From an uncultured Mycoplasma sp. (GTDB taxonomy: Bacteria; Bacillota_I; Bacilli_A; Mycoplasmatales; Metamycoplasmataceae), in contig CAMQYR010000004.1 of assembly GCA_947039385.1 (NCBI GenBank), positions 1 to 35,670 on the forward strand: a stretch of DNA of 35,670 bases, read 5' to 3'. The notes beneath the pieces were generated by a model. That model saw only the letters and a list, made by a program, of their open reading frames with translations. It searched no databases and was not told the origin of the DNA. How positions within the stretch are numbered: the first letter of the stretch is position 1; every line of letters begins with the position of its first letter. Position numbers and translations under genes: made by a program. Below, in pieces: positions 11,777-25,176 of this stretch.

Positions 11777-12925
11777 ATGAAAAAAATAAAAATAATTGGT
11801 GCCGGATTATCAGGAGTAGTGCTTGCAAGAAAACTTGCTGAAAATGATTATAATGTTGAAATAATTGAAAAAAGACCAAACATTGGTGGCAATATTTTCG
11901 ATCATAAAATAAAAGGAATTACAGTTCATAAGTATGGACCCCATATTTTTCATACCTCTAAAAAAGATGTTATAAAATTTATGAATCAGTTTTGAACATT
12001 AAATAAATTCAAAAATATTGTGGAAGGTTATGTTGGTGATAAACTGGTTCCTATACCATTTAACTTTAAATCAATTGATATTTGTTTTCCACAAAATAAT
12101 GATTTAATTAAAAAAACACTTTTAGAAACTTATGCCGGAAATGATAATATTGCAATTTTAGAATTATTTAAAAATAAAAATCCATTAATAAAAGAAGTTG
12201 CAAATTTTATTTACAAAAACATATTTGAAAATTACACAACCAAAATGTGAAATTTAAAACCCAATGAAATTGATTATTCAGTTACTGCAAGAATTCCTGT
12301 TATTCTTTCTTATAAAAATACATATTTTAATGATGATTATGAAGGGGTTCCTGAAGAAGGGTATACCAAAACAATTGAGAGAATGTTGGATCACAAAAAT
12401 ATTAAAGTTTCTATAAGTGAAAATGGAATTAAACATTTAGAGTTTAAAAAAAACATGATTTTATTTGATCAGAATAGTGATTGTTTAGTGGTGTATACAG
12501 GACCACTAGATACTTTGTTTAAAAATAAATTTGGAATACTGGATTATCGCTCTTTAAACATAAAGGTGAAGGAAATTAAAAGAGATCAATTTCAAAAAAC
12601 AGCAGTTGTAAATTATCCTGCACATCCAACTATGACAAGAATAACTGAATATAAAAATATGACATTTGAAAAAAATAAAGATATAACAATAATATCTAAA
12701 GAATTTCCTGGAGTTTTTTCCCCATTATCTAAAGATTTCAATGAACCTTATTACCCTTTAGCCACAGATAATGCTAGAAATAAATATCAAGAATATAAAG
12801 AACTTGCAGATAAGTATAACAATTTATATTTACTAGGTAGATTGGCCACTTATAAATATATAAATATGGATCAAGCTATAGAGGATTCATTGTTAATGGC
12901 AAAAAAAATAATGTTACTAAAATAG
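11777..12925 (+). CDS. glf: UDP-galactopyranose mutase
   Basis: MKKIKIIGAGLSGVVLARKLAENDYNVEIIEKRPNIGGNIFDHKIKGITVHKYGPHIFHTSKKDV...; EGYVGDKLVPIPFNFKSI; joined through TGA codons. Confidence 0.94.
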
Positions 12926-15900
12926 TGTTGTTTGATCTGTATCATCTAAATTTTTAAAAATTTTCATTTCCTTCATTTTTAAAATAATTGTTTTATTGAC
13001 TTGAGTTCTCTTAGAAAAATTTTGGATAGATTGGAATTCACCATTTTTACGAGCTTCCATAATTGATTCAGCAGCCGCAATACCCAATCCATCTAGACAA
13101 ATAAATGGAGGAATTAGAGAATTTGTTTCTTTGTTAACAATTCACTTAAAGGAATCAGATTCATAAATATCTATATTTTTAATAGTAAAACCTCTTGCAA
13201 ACATTTCATTGGCAACTTCTAAATTAATTATTAATCCTTGTTCCTTAGAAGTGAGTTTTTTTTCATTTCTTTTATTTTGTCTTGATATCATCTCTTTTAG
13301 TTTGTTTGATATGCCTAATTTACCTGATACTAAAGTAGAGATATCAAAGTGATCAGATCTTATTGAAAAGTAGGCCGCATAATATTGAAGTGGGTAATAT
13401 AATTTAAATCACGCAACTCTTCAAGCCATCATTACATAAGCTGTTGCATGTGCTTTTGGGAACATGTATTTTATTTTTTTTAATGAATCAATATATCATT
13501 GTTCGATTTTATTTGAAGTAAGAAGCAACTCTTCTTCATCAGTTAAGCCTCCACCCTTTCTAACTTTTTCCATTATTTGAAATGATTTTAGTGGATCAAT
13601 TCCTCTACTTATTAACATAACCATAATATCATCGCGACAAGAAATTAAATCTTTTAATTTTAAGTTTTTTTCCTTTATTAATTCTTCAGCATTTCCAGTT
13701 CAAACATTTGTTCCATGTGAAAGACCTGAAACAGACACTAAATCAGAAAATGAAGAAACTTTAGTTTTAAAAAGTATTTTTCTAACAAATTTAGTTCCAA
13801 ATTCTGGGATACCAATTGCACTTGTTTTTTCTCCATTAATATCTTCTGGTTTTATTCCAAGAGGTTTGGTTGATGAAAACATATCAATAACCTTAGGATC
13901 ATAGAAAGGAATTTCGTTGGGAGATATGCCTGTTAATTCTTGTAGAAGTTTAATAATGGTGGGATCATCATGTCCTAATAAGTCTAATTTTAAAACATTG
14001 TCATGAATTGCATGAAAGTCAAAATGTGTTGTTTTTCATTCAGCACTAGTATCATTAGCAGGAAAATTTATTGGTGTAAAATCTTCAACTTCATATTCTT
14101 TTGGAATTATTATAATTCCTCCAGGGTGTTGCCCGGTCGTTCTCTTAGTACCTACTATTTGAGTTGCAACAAAATCAATAAATGCATCAGATTTATTGAT
14201 TCCTTGTTCTTCTCTTCAACTTCTTGTGTACCCAAATGCTGTAGTATCAGCAACTGTGCTTATTGTTCCGGCTTTAAAACAATTATTAGTACCAAAAATA
14301 TTTTTAACTTCTTTGTGAATTATATTTTGATATTCTCCAGAGAAGTTTAGATCAATATCAGGAACCTTATCTGCATTAAAGCCCAAAAATGTTTCAAAAG
14401 GAATTGTTTGACCTTCCCTATCTAAGTTAATATTTTTACAATTAGGGCATTTTTTTTCTGGTAAGTCATATCCAGAAAAGAATTCCCTATTTTCAAAAAA
14501 CTTTGTAAATTTACATTTTTTGCAAATATAATGTGGCACCAATGGGTTAACTTCTGTTATTTCTGCAAGTGTGGCTACTAATGATGAACCCACAGACCCT
14601 CTAGAACCTACTAAATAACCATCATTCATACTTTTAGACACTAATATATGACTGATTCAATATATGACTGAAAAACCATATCGTAAAATAGGTTGTAATT
14701 CTCTCTCAATTCTTTGCGAAACTATTGTTGGGATATTGTCTCCATATTTTTCTGTCGCTTTTTTATAGACAAGTAGTTTTAATTTATTATCAGAGTCATC
14801 AAAAATAGGGGTGTATAACTTATCTTTTATAATTTGGATATTTTCTTCAATCATGTCACAAATTTTATTTGTATTTTCTACCACTAATTCATAGGCAAGA
14901 TCCTCCTCATTTAAAAATTTAAATTTTTTTAACATTTCATTTGTTGATAAAAAATTTTGGATTGGATAAATAGGAAGAATTTCTTTATATTTATATAAAT
15001 AATGTCTTTTTCCTTCTAATCCTTTAGCATTTATATATACATTATGAATAATATTTTCTCTCTTGTCAATATATCTAACATCACCTATTGCTACACATAT
15101 TTTATTTAGTTTTCTAGATTTATAAATTAAATCTTTTAATGCAAATTCTAGGTCTTCTTTTGAGATTGTTCCCCTATTAACAAGGTGAATAAAAAGGTCG
15201 GGGTATGGAATCTCAATGTAATCATATTTTAATATTTCATTATTTATATCTTCTGTTGTTCCATTGAAAACTTTATCCAAAAGTCTTGATTTTATTCCAG
15301 AAGATCCGACTAAAATATTTGGTGTTTTTTTAAACAAATCCATAAAAATTCTAGCTTCAGAATAATAATCAATTGTTGAAGATTTTGAGATTAATTTAAA
15401 TAATTCTTTTAATCCATCTTGGTTCTTAACTAATATAGTTATTTGATTTGAGAATTTTTTAGAATCAATTCAAGGACACTTAGCAATAAATAAGTCATCA
15501 AATGTTTTGATATTTTTTATTAATAGTTCATTCATGAATTTGATTCAAAGAAGAGAAAGCACTTCAGCATCATAATCAGCTCTATGAGCAATTTCATTAT
15601 CATAGTTTATTGAGAATTTTTTACAAACAATTTCTAATCTATATGACTTAGATTGTTCTATTAAAAATCTTGAAATAGAAAGTGTATCAACTCATTGATT
15701 TTTTAATTCTCCTAATTTATATTTAAATATTTTTTCTTTTATAAACCCTATGTCAAAAGATGCATTATGAGCAACTAATGTAAAATCTTTAATGAAATTT
15801 ATTATTTTTTTAATTCCATTAATTTCTATAATACCATCATCAACCATGGATTGTGTAATTCCAGTTAATTCTGTTGTAAAATCTGAAATTAATTTAGTGC

Positions 15901-17218
15901 CTTTGATGAAAAATTGTAACTTATCAATTATTTTACCACTTTGTAATTTCACAGCACCAAATTCAATTATTTCATCAAATCTTGGAGAAAGTCCTGTGGT
16001 TTCTAGGTCAAATACAACATATGTTTCATCAGCAATATTAATATTTTTATGATTTACAACAAATTTGTTATCTTTATCAATTGCATTAAAAGTTGATCCA
16101 TATATTGCTTTAATTCCGTGTTTTTTAGCAGATTTATAAAAATTAGGAAATGATTGAACGCCGGCTAAATCAACAATACCTATTGCTTTGTGACCTAAGT
16201 GTTTAGCATACTTTAAGAAGTCTTCGGGCGTTTTAAAACCATCCATTACACTCATAGAGGTTCTGATTGATAATTCAACTCTTTTTATTTTTGAATTATC
16301 AATATTTTTTTGTTGATCATCTAATATTTCAATTTTTTTTGATATTAAAATAGGTTTTGCGGTAAAATGATCAATTGATTTTTCTCCAAAAACTTTTATT
16401 TTGACATCTATTTGAATATTTTCATATTGCTTTAAATCAGATTCATTTCTAATAAAATTTTTAATTATTATAGCCTCTGAGTAATCAGTAATTGCCAATG
16501 TTAAAATATGCATTCCAGTTTTAGTTTTAAATAATTCTTTTTTAAAAATAATTCCTTCAAAAGAAAAGTTCGTTTCTTCAGATAAGTAAAAATCTTCCAT
16601 TTTTGCTAAAAAATATTTTTTAGCTATATTTTTATTTGTTAGTACTTTATTGTTGTTCGTTTTTTCTTTAATTTTACTATTTTTGATAATATTACTTAAA
16701 TTCTTTGAGTCCTGCTCATTTTCATTTTCAAGGTTTTTTTCGATTATTCTCTGTGATGATAGATCGATAAAATGAATATCAAATCCTTTAAAACCAAAGT
16801 GCTTTAAATTATTTAATAGTTGCTCTTTCTTTTTATTTAAAATTCTTATTTTATTTTCTGAATGTACCTCAATTGTTAAAATTTTGAAATTATCAAACTT
16901 TAAATCAAATTTAGAAATAATATTTGATAAAGTTTCTCCTTGTATAAACAAAGATGAAAATATCAAGTAATCATAAATATTTTGAATAGTATAGTTTTTA
17001 TTTATATAATTTAACAGAAAATTAACTTCAAATTTAAAATTATTTTTCATCATTTTTAAAAATTTCTTCAAATCATTTACATTAGGTATTGAAAAAAAAT
17101 TAATATGTATATTAAATTGATTATTAACTAACGAAACATTGGATATCTCTGATTCCGCGAGATATTCGGGTATTTCATATTGTATTTCTTTACAAAAGTT
17201 TAAAAAAGCTTTATTCAT
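12917..17218 (-). CDS. polC: DNA polymerase III alpha subunit, PolC type
   Basis: N-terminal domain, PHP region, inserted DEDD exonuclease ([31 protein letters not shown]), polymerase part ([28 protein letters not shown]); C-term DDTDQTTLF matches the clamp-binding consensus. Confidence 0.95.
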
Positions 17219-17246
17219 ATTTTTTTATTATATAAAATATATTCAG

Positions 17247-18230
17247 TTATTGAGCAAATGCTATAAAAAGAGGGAAAATAAAGAATACTAGGATTGTTGA
17301 ATCAAATCGATCCAACAATCCGCCATGAGATGGAATTAGACTTGAAAAATCTTTTATCGATAACTTTCTTTTTACAAGAGAAAACAATAAATCTCCAATT
17401 ATAGATAAAATTGGTACTGCAAACGGTGCAACAAATAATAATGTTCATCTATTAACATCGCCTATTTTTCCGAAATTGATTCCTCCAGTTATTTGTGCTT
17501 TTTCTAATCCGAAGATTAAAAACAAAAATGCACTAGATGCAATAAACCCTATAATTGCACCTTCAATTGTTTTGTTGGGTGAAATGTTTGGGGCCAACTT
17601 TCTTTTAAAAATTTTATTACCTAGCAACCTTCCACCAAAATAAGCCATTGTGTCAGTTAAAATAACGCCAAAAAGAAGAATCAAAGTTAATGAAAATTGT
17701 AAGATTGTAAAATAAAATAAAAATTTTATTGAGAAGCAAATAATTATTACTGCAATTAAAATGACAATAAATGTAGAAAAAATATTTCTATAATTTTTTG
17801 TAAATAAACAAGGAATAAAAATCATTACAGCTAATATTGGAAAACCAATTCCAGGAACACCTCCAACAGAAAATTTAAATTGTTCTCCAATAAGTTCAAC
17901 TAAAATATTTTTGTAAGGTTGATTATCTCCAACCGCTGCTAATTTGTCGTTGTCAACATTTATAAAATTTAAAAACTGTGTATTAAATGGAATTAACATA
18001 ATAAAAACACCGGAACATGGAATTATAAATTTTGTTCATGTTGGAATATCAAAAGGTTTAATAAATTCAAAAATTGCAAAAATACAAATAAAAGAGAAAA
18101 TAATACTTCCCAATATTTTTCCAGGAGTACCAAGATAATAAATCAATAAAATTAATGTAACGCAAATTATTGCTAAAATGAATGCTATTAATGTTTTTTT
18201 TACAATGGGGTTTAAATTTTTTAAAAACAT
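17247..18230 (-). CDS. cdsA: Phosphatidate cytidylyltransferase
   Basis: Multi-TM protein with [41 protein letters not shown] and [15 protein letters not shown] signature. Confidence 0.93.
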
Positions 18231-18243
18231 ATATAAATCTCCA

Positions 18244-18795
18244 TTATAATTTCATTAATTGTTCTTCTTTTTCCTGAATAGTTTTATTAATTATACTATT
18301 ATATTGTTCAATTTTTTTTTGAACTTGATTTTGATAGGTTTTTAAAATATCTTCACTTAATTCTTCATCAGAATTAATTAATTTTAAAATAGAGTGTCTA
18401 GCAGCTCTTACTTTGAGTTTTGCTAATTCTTTTATAGATGAAAGACGTTTGACTGATTCCCTTCTTTTTTCAGTTGTTAATAAAGGGAAGACGATTCTTA
18501 GTTGATGGCCTTCATCCACAAGTGATATCTGGTAATTTTGTTTTTCAATAATTTTATAAATAGTTTTTATTGCTTCTTTATCAAATGGTTTTATTAGTAA
18601 TTGTTGTGGTTCAGGAATGGTTATAGAACACAAATCTCCAATTGGTATTAATTCATCATAATATGAAATTTTTAAATTATTAAATAATTGTGGATTAGCT
18701 CCCGATGTTGAAATTCTAGAAAGTTGTGAGTCAAGAAAAACTAAGGATTTTTGTAAGTCCTCAATTAACTCATTTTCATATAATTCAAACTCCAT
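18244..18795 (-). CDS. frr: Ribosome recycling factor
   Basis: RISTSGANPQLFNNLKISYYDELIPIGDLCSITIPEPQQLLIKPFDK...VFPLLTTEKRRESVK. Confidence 0.95.
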   Translation of the reverse strand: MEFELYENELIEDLQKSLVFLDSQLSRISTSGANPQLFNNLKISYYDELIPIGDLCSITIPEPQQLLIKPFDKEAIKTIYKIIEKQNYQISLVDEGHQLRIVFPLLTTEKRRESVKRLSSIKELAKLKVRAARHSILKLINSDEELSEDILKTYQNQVQKKIEQYNSIINKTIQEKEEQLMKL

Positions 18796-19511
18796 TATTT
18801 AGACACCTTTGTGAATAATCCCCTTTCATCAACAACATTTAAAATTGAGTCTTTTTCTCCTATATTAAATACTAATGCATCAATATTATTATCTCTTGCC
18901 ATTGTTGCGGCGGTTGAATCAATAACTTTTAAATTTTTATTCAAAATTTCATCATATGAAATATTGGAATATTTTTTAGCTTGCTTGTTTACATTTGGAT
19001 CTGAATCATATATTCCATTAATATTATTTTTGCCTAACAAAATTATATCTGCTTTAATTTCTGAAGCAACCAATGTTGCTGCTGTATCTGTTGTAAAATA
19101 TGGTCTACCTGTTCCTGCAGCAAATATTACAATTTCACCTGAATTCAAATACTTAATAGCTTTCTCTGTAATATAATTTTCTGCAACTTTTGGGTCTATT
19201 GTAATTGATGATTGAACTCTACATTTTAATCCGTGTTTTTCAAAACCTGATTGTAATGCTAATGCATTCATGATGGTTGCTAGCATTCCGATATAATCAG
19301 CTCTATTTCTAGGTATTCCATTTTTTTCAGCACTAGCCCCTCTTCAAAAATTACCCCCACCAATAACAATGGCTATTTGAACATTATTATCTTTTAGTTT
19401 CTTTAACTGAGTTGATATATTATCGATTAATGAATAATCTACAGAAAGAGATTTTTCTTTATTTGCTAATCATTCTCCCGATAATTTAAGCAATATTCTT
19501 TTATATTTCAT
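18795..19511 (-). CDS. pyrH: Uridylate (UMP) kinase
   Basis: MKYKRILLKLSGEWLANKEKS...IAIVIGGGNFWRGA...RNRADYIGMLATIMNALALQ...FAAGTGRPYFTTDTAATLVASEI. Confidence 0.95.
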
Positions 19512-19558
19512 TAGATACACCTTTTATGTTTTATAAAATTATAATATAAAATAGTTTT

Positions 19559-19774
19559 TTATTTTGAATTTATAAATGGTTTGAGTTTTTTTCTTGATTT
19601 GTCAATTGCATCAAAAACAGCACTTCTTGTTGTTGCCACTATTTCGGATATTTCTCTCATTGTTAAATCTTCAATATAATAAAGATGCATTATTTGTTTT
19701 TGATTTTGAGTTAAAAGAAAATTAAATTTTAAAAACACCTTTATTATTTCTTCTCTTTCAAAAGATTTATTCAT
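19559..19774 (-). CDS. ylxM: YlxM/p13-like putative HTH (sigma-70 region 4-like) protein, SRP-associated
   Basis: LLTQNQKQIMHLYYIEDLTMREISEIVATTRSAVFDAIDKSRKKL; next to and overlapping ftsY. Confidence 0.8.
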   Translation of the reverse strand: MNKSFEREEIIKVFLKFNFLLTQNQKQIMHLYYIEDLTMREISEIVATTRSAVFDAIDKSRKKLKPFINSK

Positions 19775-20915
19775 TAATCATTAATCCTTTTGATAGTCCA
19801 TAAATATAAGCATCTAAATCAAATTCTTGAAGGTCATCAATTTTTTCTCCTAAACCTATTAATTTAACATCGATATTTAATTGGTCTTTAATGGATAAAA
19901 TAATTCCGCCATTTGAAGTTCCATCCATTTTCGTTAATATTATTCCAGTTAATGGAGCAACTTCTTGAAAACTTTTTGCTTGTAAAACACCATTTTGTCC
20001 GGTTGTAGCATCTAAAACTAAAAGGGTTTCATGTGGAGCGTCAGGAATAAATTTTTTAATTATGCCATTCATTTTAGCTAATTCATTCATAAGATTAACT
20101 TTATTTTGTAATCGTCCGGCAGTATCAATTATAAGAACGTCATATTTTTTGTTTATAGCTATTTCCAATGATTTATAAATAACCGAAGAAGGATCAGCAC
20201 CTTCTTTTTCTGACATTACAATTTCAGCACCCACTTTATTTGCTCACACTTTTAATTGAGCAACTGCACCAGCTCTAAATGTATCTCCTGCACCTATTAA
20301 AACGCTTTTGCCGTCATTTATTAATTTATTTGCTATTTTTGCGATTGATGTAGTTTTACCAGATCCATTAACACCAACAACAAGCAGAACATTAAGTCCA
20401 TCATTATCTAAATTTAGAGTTGTATCAACTATAGACTGATTCGCATAAATGGCAAACATTTTGTCAGCTATTATTTCGTTAATTAAATTTCTATCAACAA
20501 CATTTTCTGTTTTCACCTCTTTTTTTATTTCATCTATAATAATTAAAACTAAATTTACTGAAATATCAGACATAATTAATATTTCTTCAAGTTCTTCAAA
20601 AAAATCATCATCTATTTTGTTGTGTTTATTTTGAAGTTCAATAATTTTTTGACTAAAATTATTACCACTTTTTCTTAACCCAGAAACATATTTATTAATC
20701 TTATTTTCTTTTGAAAGAGTTTTGTATCTAAGTTTTGTTTCCTTTTTATCCAATTTTTCTTGTAATTTAAAAATTTTTGCTTTCTCTTTTTGTAATATAA
20801 ATTTGTTTGATGTTTCCTGGGTCTTATTTTGTTTTTCAATTTTTGTGTTTTGACTTTGATTGTCATTATCATTTAAACTAAAAAGCTTATTTTTTATTTT
20901 TTTAAAAAAACTCAT
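19767..20915 (-). CDS. ftsY: Signal recognition particle receptor FtsY
   Basis: [94 protein letters not shown]. Confidence 0.95.
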
Positions 20916-20964
20916 ATATTAATTATATAAAATTGTTTTTAAAAAATAATAATTTTGTTTATGT

Positions 20965-20970
20965 TATAAT
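20965..20970 (+). promoter_or_regulatory. Putative extended -10 promoter (TGTTATAAT) for the lipoprotein gene
   Basis: TGnTATAAT match, then aaggtgg SD about 20 nt downstream. Confidence 0.5.
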
Positions 20971-21001
20971 TTTTAAAAATTATTAAGGTGGTATTTTATT
21001 T

Positions 21002-22093
21002 GTGAAATTTAAAAACTTATTATTTAAGCTAGTAATACCTGTTGTAATAATGATTCCGGCATTTGCTTTTTCTTCTTGCAGTTCAACATCTAAATCTGAA
21101 ATTACAATTGTTAATCCAAATCATACATTATATTACTCAAGAAAAGAAGATTCTAAAGAAACTTTTAATAATGTATTTAATTTACTTCAAAGAAAAAATC
21201 AATGTGAAAAACCGAATTCATTTTATAATAAGAATGTTGATGATATCAATAAGATAATAGAAAATGCAATAAGTAACAATAAAGAAATGTTAGAGAAGTT
21301 GAGAATTTATTTGTTTATTTCAATTTATGATTCTTTAAAAAATGTAACTAATATTATTAATAAACAACCTGTTCATATTAAACCAGAAGGTCAAAGATTG
21401 GTTGCTAAAGAAAAAATTGAAACTTTTATAAAAGCGTCTAATGATAAAAAAGATAATTTTAAAGATTTAGAAAATGAATTGTTAAAAATAGTCAATATAA
21501 AATTGAAACTTATTGTTAATGAGCAACCAAACCTTTGATCATGGGAATTTCAATTTCAATTAGATAAAGATTCTAAATTAGCTGAATTTGTTCAAGGAAA
21601 TGATAATCCTAATCCACGTGGAGTTTTTTATAGAAGAGACATAAATTCAGTTGAAAATAAAACACTTGAAAAAAATGCAGTTGTAGATGGTGTTTATAAT
21701 GAAGAAAAATATCAAGAATTATTTCTTCAAGCTCAATATCAAGCTTCTAAATGATATTGAGATGACAATACTAAAATAATGAAAAGTATAATTTTACAAT
21801 CGAATACCAACCCTTTTAAAACGCTAGGTACAAATGGTGGTTTTTCTAGTGAGGATGCCAAAAGAAATCTATTGACAATAGATTTTAATAATTATCCAAA
21901 CAATAATAAATATGAACCATTATTTCTTTTTCAATCTAGTGAAACTTTAGAAAAATTTATTACTAATGAATGACAAAAGTTTATGGAGTATAAAAAGTAT
22001 ATTATTGTTGATGACAGTAGTGATCAAGAAGTTAATAAAAATAATATTTGAATTAACTTGAATTCAAGTTATATCAAGTATGACAAAAAGTAA
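21002..22093 (+). CDS. Putative surface lipoprotein
   Basis: GTG start, SD aaggtgg; signal peptide with lipobox-like FAFSSC; joined through several TGA (Trp) codons. Confidence 0.82.
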
Positions 22094-22122
22094 TAGCTAA
22101 AGATTTTTAAGACTTTTAAATA

Positions 22123-23496
22123 TTAGTATTTTTTAATAAACTCAACAATTGTTTTCAACATTGGTGATTTTCCAATTTCTTTTATATCAGCTGTTCCAGC
22201 AACATCGAAATGAATGTAATCTTTTCCATCTGCAAAAGTCATTAATCAAGCAGCGGCAATATTACAATCACTATAATCAGTGTTAGAACATGAGGTAGTA
22301 TCTGCAAAAGTTTTTTTAGATAAAGATTCAATGTATTTAGAATCTAACGGCATTCTTCAAACTTTTTCATTTTGAATATTTGCAGCATCATTAATTAAAT
22401 TTCAATTTTTATCAGAAGTTGATCAAACACCAGTATAAAAATTACCAAGAGCAGAAATAATTGAACCAGTCAATGTTGATATATCAATTAATAAATTAGC
22501 TTTTAATACTCTAGAAGCATAAGTTAAACCATCGGCCAAAATTAAACGACCCTCCGCATCAGTGTTTGCTATTTCAACAGTTTTACCTGACATAGAGGTA
22601 ATGATAGATTCTGGAAGAACAGCATTTGAATCAATAAGATTTGTTGTTATAGGAAGAACAATTGAAACATTTTTTTTCACATTTAATTGAGCGATTGTGT
22701 CTAAAATATAAGCAGCAATAGATGCTCCACTCATATCATATTTCATTCCAAGCATTCCCCTACCTCTTTTAAGGTTATAACCACCAGAATCAAATATTAT
22801 TCCCTTACCAACAATGGCTATTTTTTCATTTGAATTGGAGGAATCATTATTATACTCACAAACAAGAATTTTTGCATTATCATTAGAACCAGAATTAACA
22901 GCAAGAATTAAATTCATACCTAAGTCTTCAATTTCCTTTTTATCCAAAATTTTAATTTTAATATTTTTGTTTTTTAATTTTAAAAACGTTTTATTTAATT
23001 CATCAACAAGAAAATCAATAGTGCATAAATTAGCAGGCATATCTTGTAGATATTTAACTTCATTCATTTGATTTGCGAGTAAAATAACTTCACTAAATTG
23101 AGAAGTATCATGCGTTTTTGATATGATTACATGTTTCCTTTTTTGAATAATGTTATTAGCATTTGTTTTTTTTGAAAATGATTTTCCATTTATTAAAATA
23201 TTTCTTTCAATAAAAAGTTTAATAAAATCTTCTTCACTAATTTTTGCGGTTACAAATGAAGATGCATCTATTTCATAATCCCTTCTTAGATTGATAATTA
23301 ATTTATCCAAAATTTCAGATAAATAATTTAATTCTAATTTTGACATATTACCAAGAAAAACAGTTAGTTCTTTTTTGTTAGAATCTTCAATAAAACTTCC
23401 TATTTTAGTTGAAGATTTTTTTTGATCTTGGTTTTCTGCACAAAATGAAGCTAGCAAAGTAAATCTTGTATTTGATTTTGAATGTATTATCTCCAT
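22123..23496 (-). CDS. pepA: M17 leucyl aminopeptidase, copy 1
   Basis: IVGKGIIFDSGGYNLKRGRGMLGMKYDMSGA; EIANTDAEGRLILADGLTYA. Confidence 0.93.
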
Positions 23497-23499
23497 AAG

Positions 23500-24873
23500 T
23501 TAATCCTCCGCATTAATAGCCATTTGTATTAATGTTTTTACCATAATCCCGGTTGGTTCATCACCATTTCCAGCTGTTCCCGCAACATCTAAATGAATAT
23601 ACTCTTTTCCTTCTGTAAATTCTTTTAGAAACATAGCTGCAGCAGAAGATCCACCTTTGCCTGTTGTGTCAGAATTTTTATAATCTGCAAAATTTGATTT
23701 TTTAATACTTTTCAAATAATCATTATGAAATGGCATTCTTCAAACTAATTCGTCTTGCATTTTTGAAGCTTTCAATAAATCTTCTCATCCTTTTTCAGTT
23801 GTAGATCATGCTCCAGTATATGTTGAACCTAATGCAACAACCATTGCACCTGTAAGTGTTGCTACATCAACAATTCTTGTTGCATTAAATTTCTTTATTG
23901 CATATGTAATTGCATCAGCAAGAACTAAACGACCCTCAGCATCAGTATTATTTATTTCAACAGTTTTACCACTCATTGATGTATAAATAGAATCAGGCAA
24001 TGAAGCTTTTGATGATATTCTGTTGTCTGTTAAAGGTAACACTATAGAAATATTTGTTTTTGGAGATAAAGTAATGATTGAATTCATTGCAGCAAAACAA
24101 ATTGCTGCTCCACTCATATCATATTTCATGCCTTGGATAGAATTAGATGGTTTTAAGTTGTATCCACCTGAATCAAAAGTAATACCTTTACCAATATAAA
24201 CTATTTTTTCTTTGGAAGAAGGATTTCCAATATATTCAGCAGTCACTAATCTTGCGTCATAATTAGAACCTGCATTTACAGATAACAAAAGCCCCATACT
24301 TTCTTTTTCAATTTCTTTTTTATCCAATACCTTTAATTGAATTTTTGAACCATGTAACTCTAAGGCTTTAGTCATTTGATCAGCCAATCAAATAGAATTA
24401 CAAATATTTGGTGGTGTAGCTTGTAACTTTCTTGCAACATTCACTGATTTTGCAAGAAATAAAGCATTTAAAGCATTTTTTTCTAAACTTTTATCTTCTG
24501 AAAAAATAGTTAAATTTACAAGTTCCTCTTTTTTCGTTGTTTTTGCTGTATATAATGTTGAACCTTTTATATATTCATATTTATCAAAAAATGTCGTTAA
24601 AACATTTTTTTCAGTAATTTTTTTTGTGGTAAATGATTTAGCAATTATTTCATAATTTCTTGTATTTAAATTGATTATTTTACTTGCCACTAATTTTAGA
24701 GAATAATTTCCAAATTCATCCTCCTTACCTAAAAAAACATAAGCAATTTTTTGATCTGGAAATTCAGTTATTGCAAACTTTTCTTTAAGTAAATTATTTT
24801 TATCAACTTTTGAATCTTCAAAAAACCCCCTTAATTTAAAATCGTTGCTTTTTGATGTGCTTATAAATTTCAT
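23500..24873 (-). CDS. pepA: M17 leucyl aminopeptidase, copy 2
   Basis: YIGKGITFDSGGYNLKPSNSIQGMKYDMSGA; EINNTDAEGRLVLADAITYA; SD aggaag before the ATG at 24873. Confidence 0.94.
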
Positions 24874-25054
24874 ATAACTTCCTTTCATATTAAATGGTTT
24901 ATTTTAACTAATTATAAATCATTTATTTTTTTAATTAGGTATTAAAATAAAAAAATGTATTTTTATATTAGTATTAATTGTAATTAGATTACTTATTTTA
25001 TTTTACTTTAGATATTTTTTAATAATTTTTGTTTTTCTTTATAAAATCATATTG

Positions 25055-25060
25055 TATAAT
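25055..25060 (+). promoter_or_regulatory. Putative -10 box (TATAAT) upstream of the sialyltransferase-like gene
   Basis: attgtataattat, about 115 nt upstream of the ATG. Confidence 0.3.
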
Positions 25061-25176
25061 TATCACATAATATTATCGAAAAATATTAAGTAATTTTTAA
25101 TTAAAATATTTAAATTAAATGTATAGTTGCTTGGTAAATTTCTAAAAATAAGTTAAGTTATTATAGGAGAAATTAA

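Noticed and set aside
12020-12250. Apparent gene fragments in glf, polC, leuS, infB and others suggesting pseudogenes
   Set aside because: Breaks are in-frame TGA codons at conserved Trp or tolerated positions; with code 4 the genes are intact.
14003-14350. 115-aa plus-strand Cys/Ser-rich ORF
   Set aside because: Antisense shadow of polC; Cys richness is an artefact of the opposite frame.
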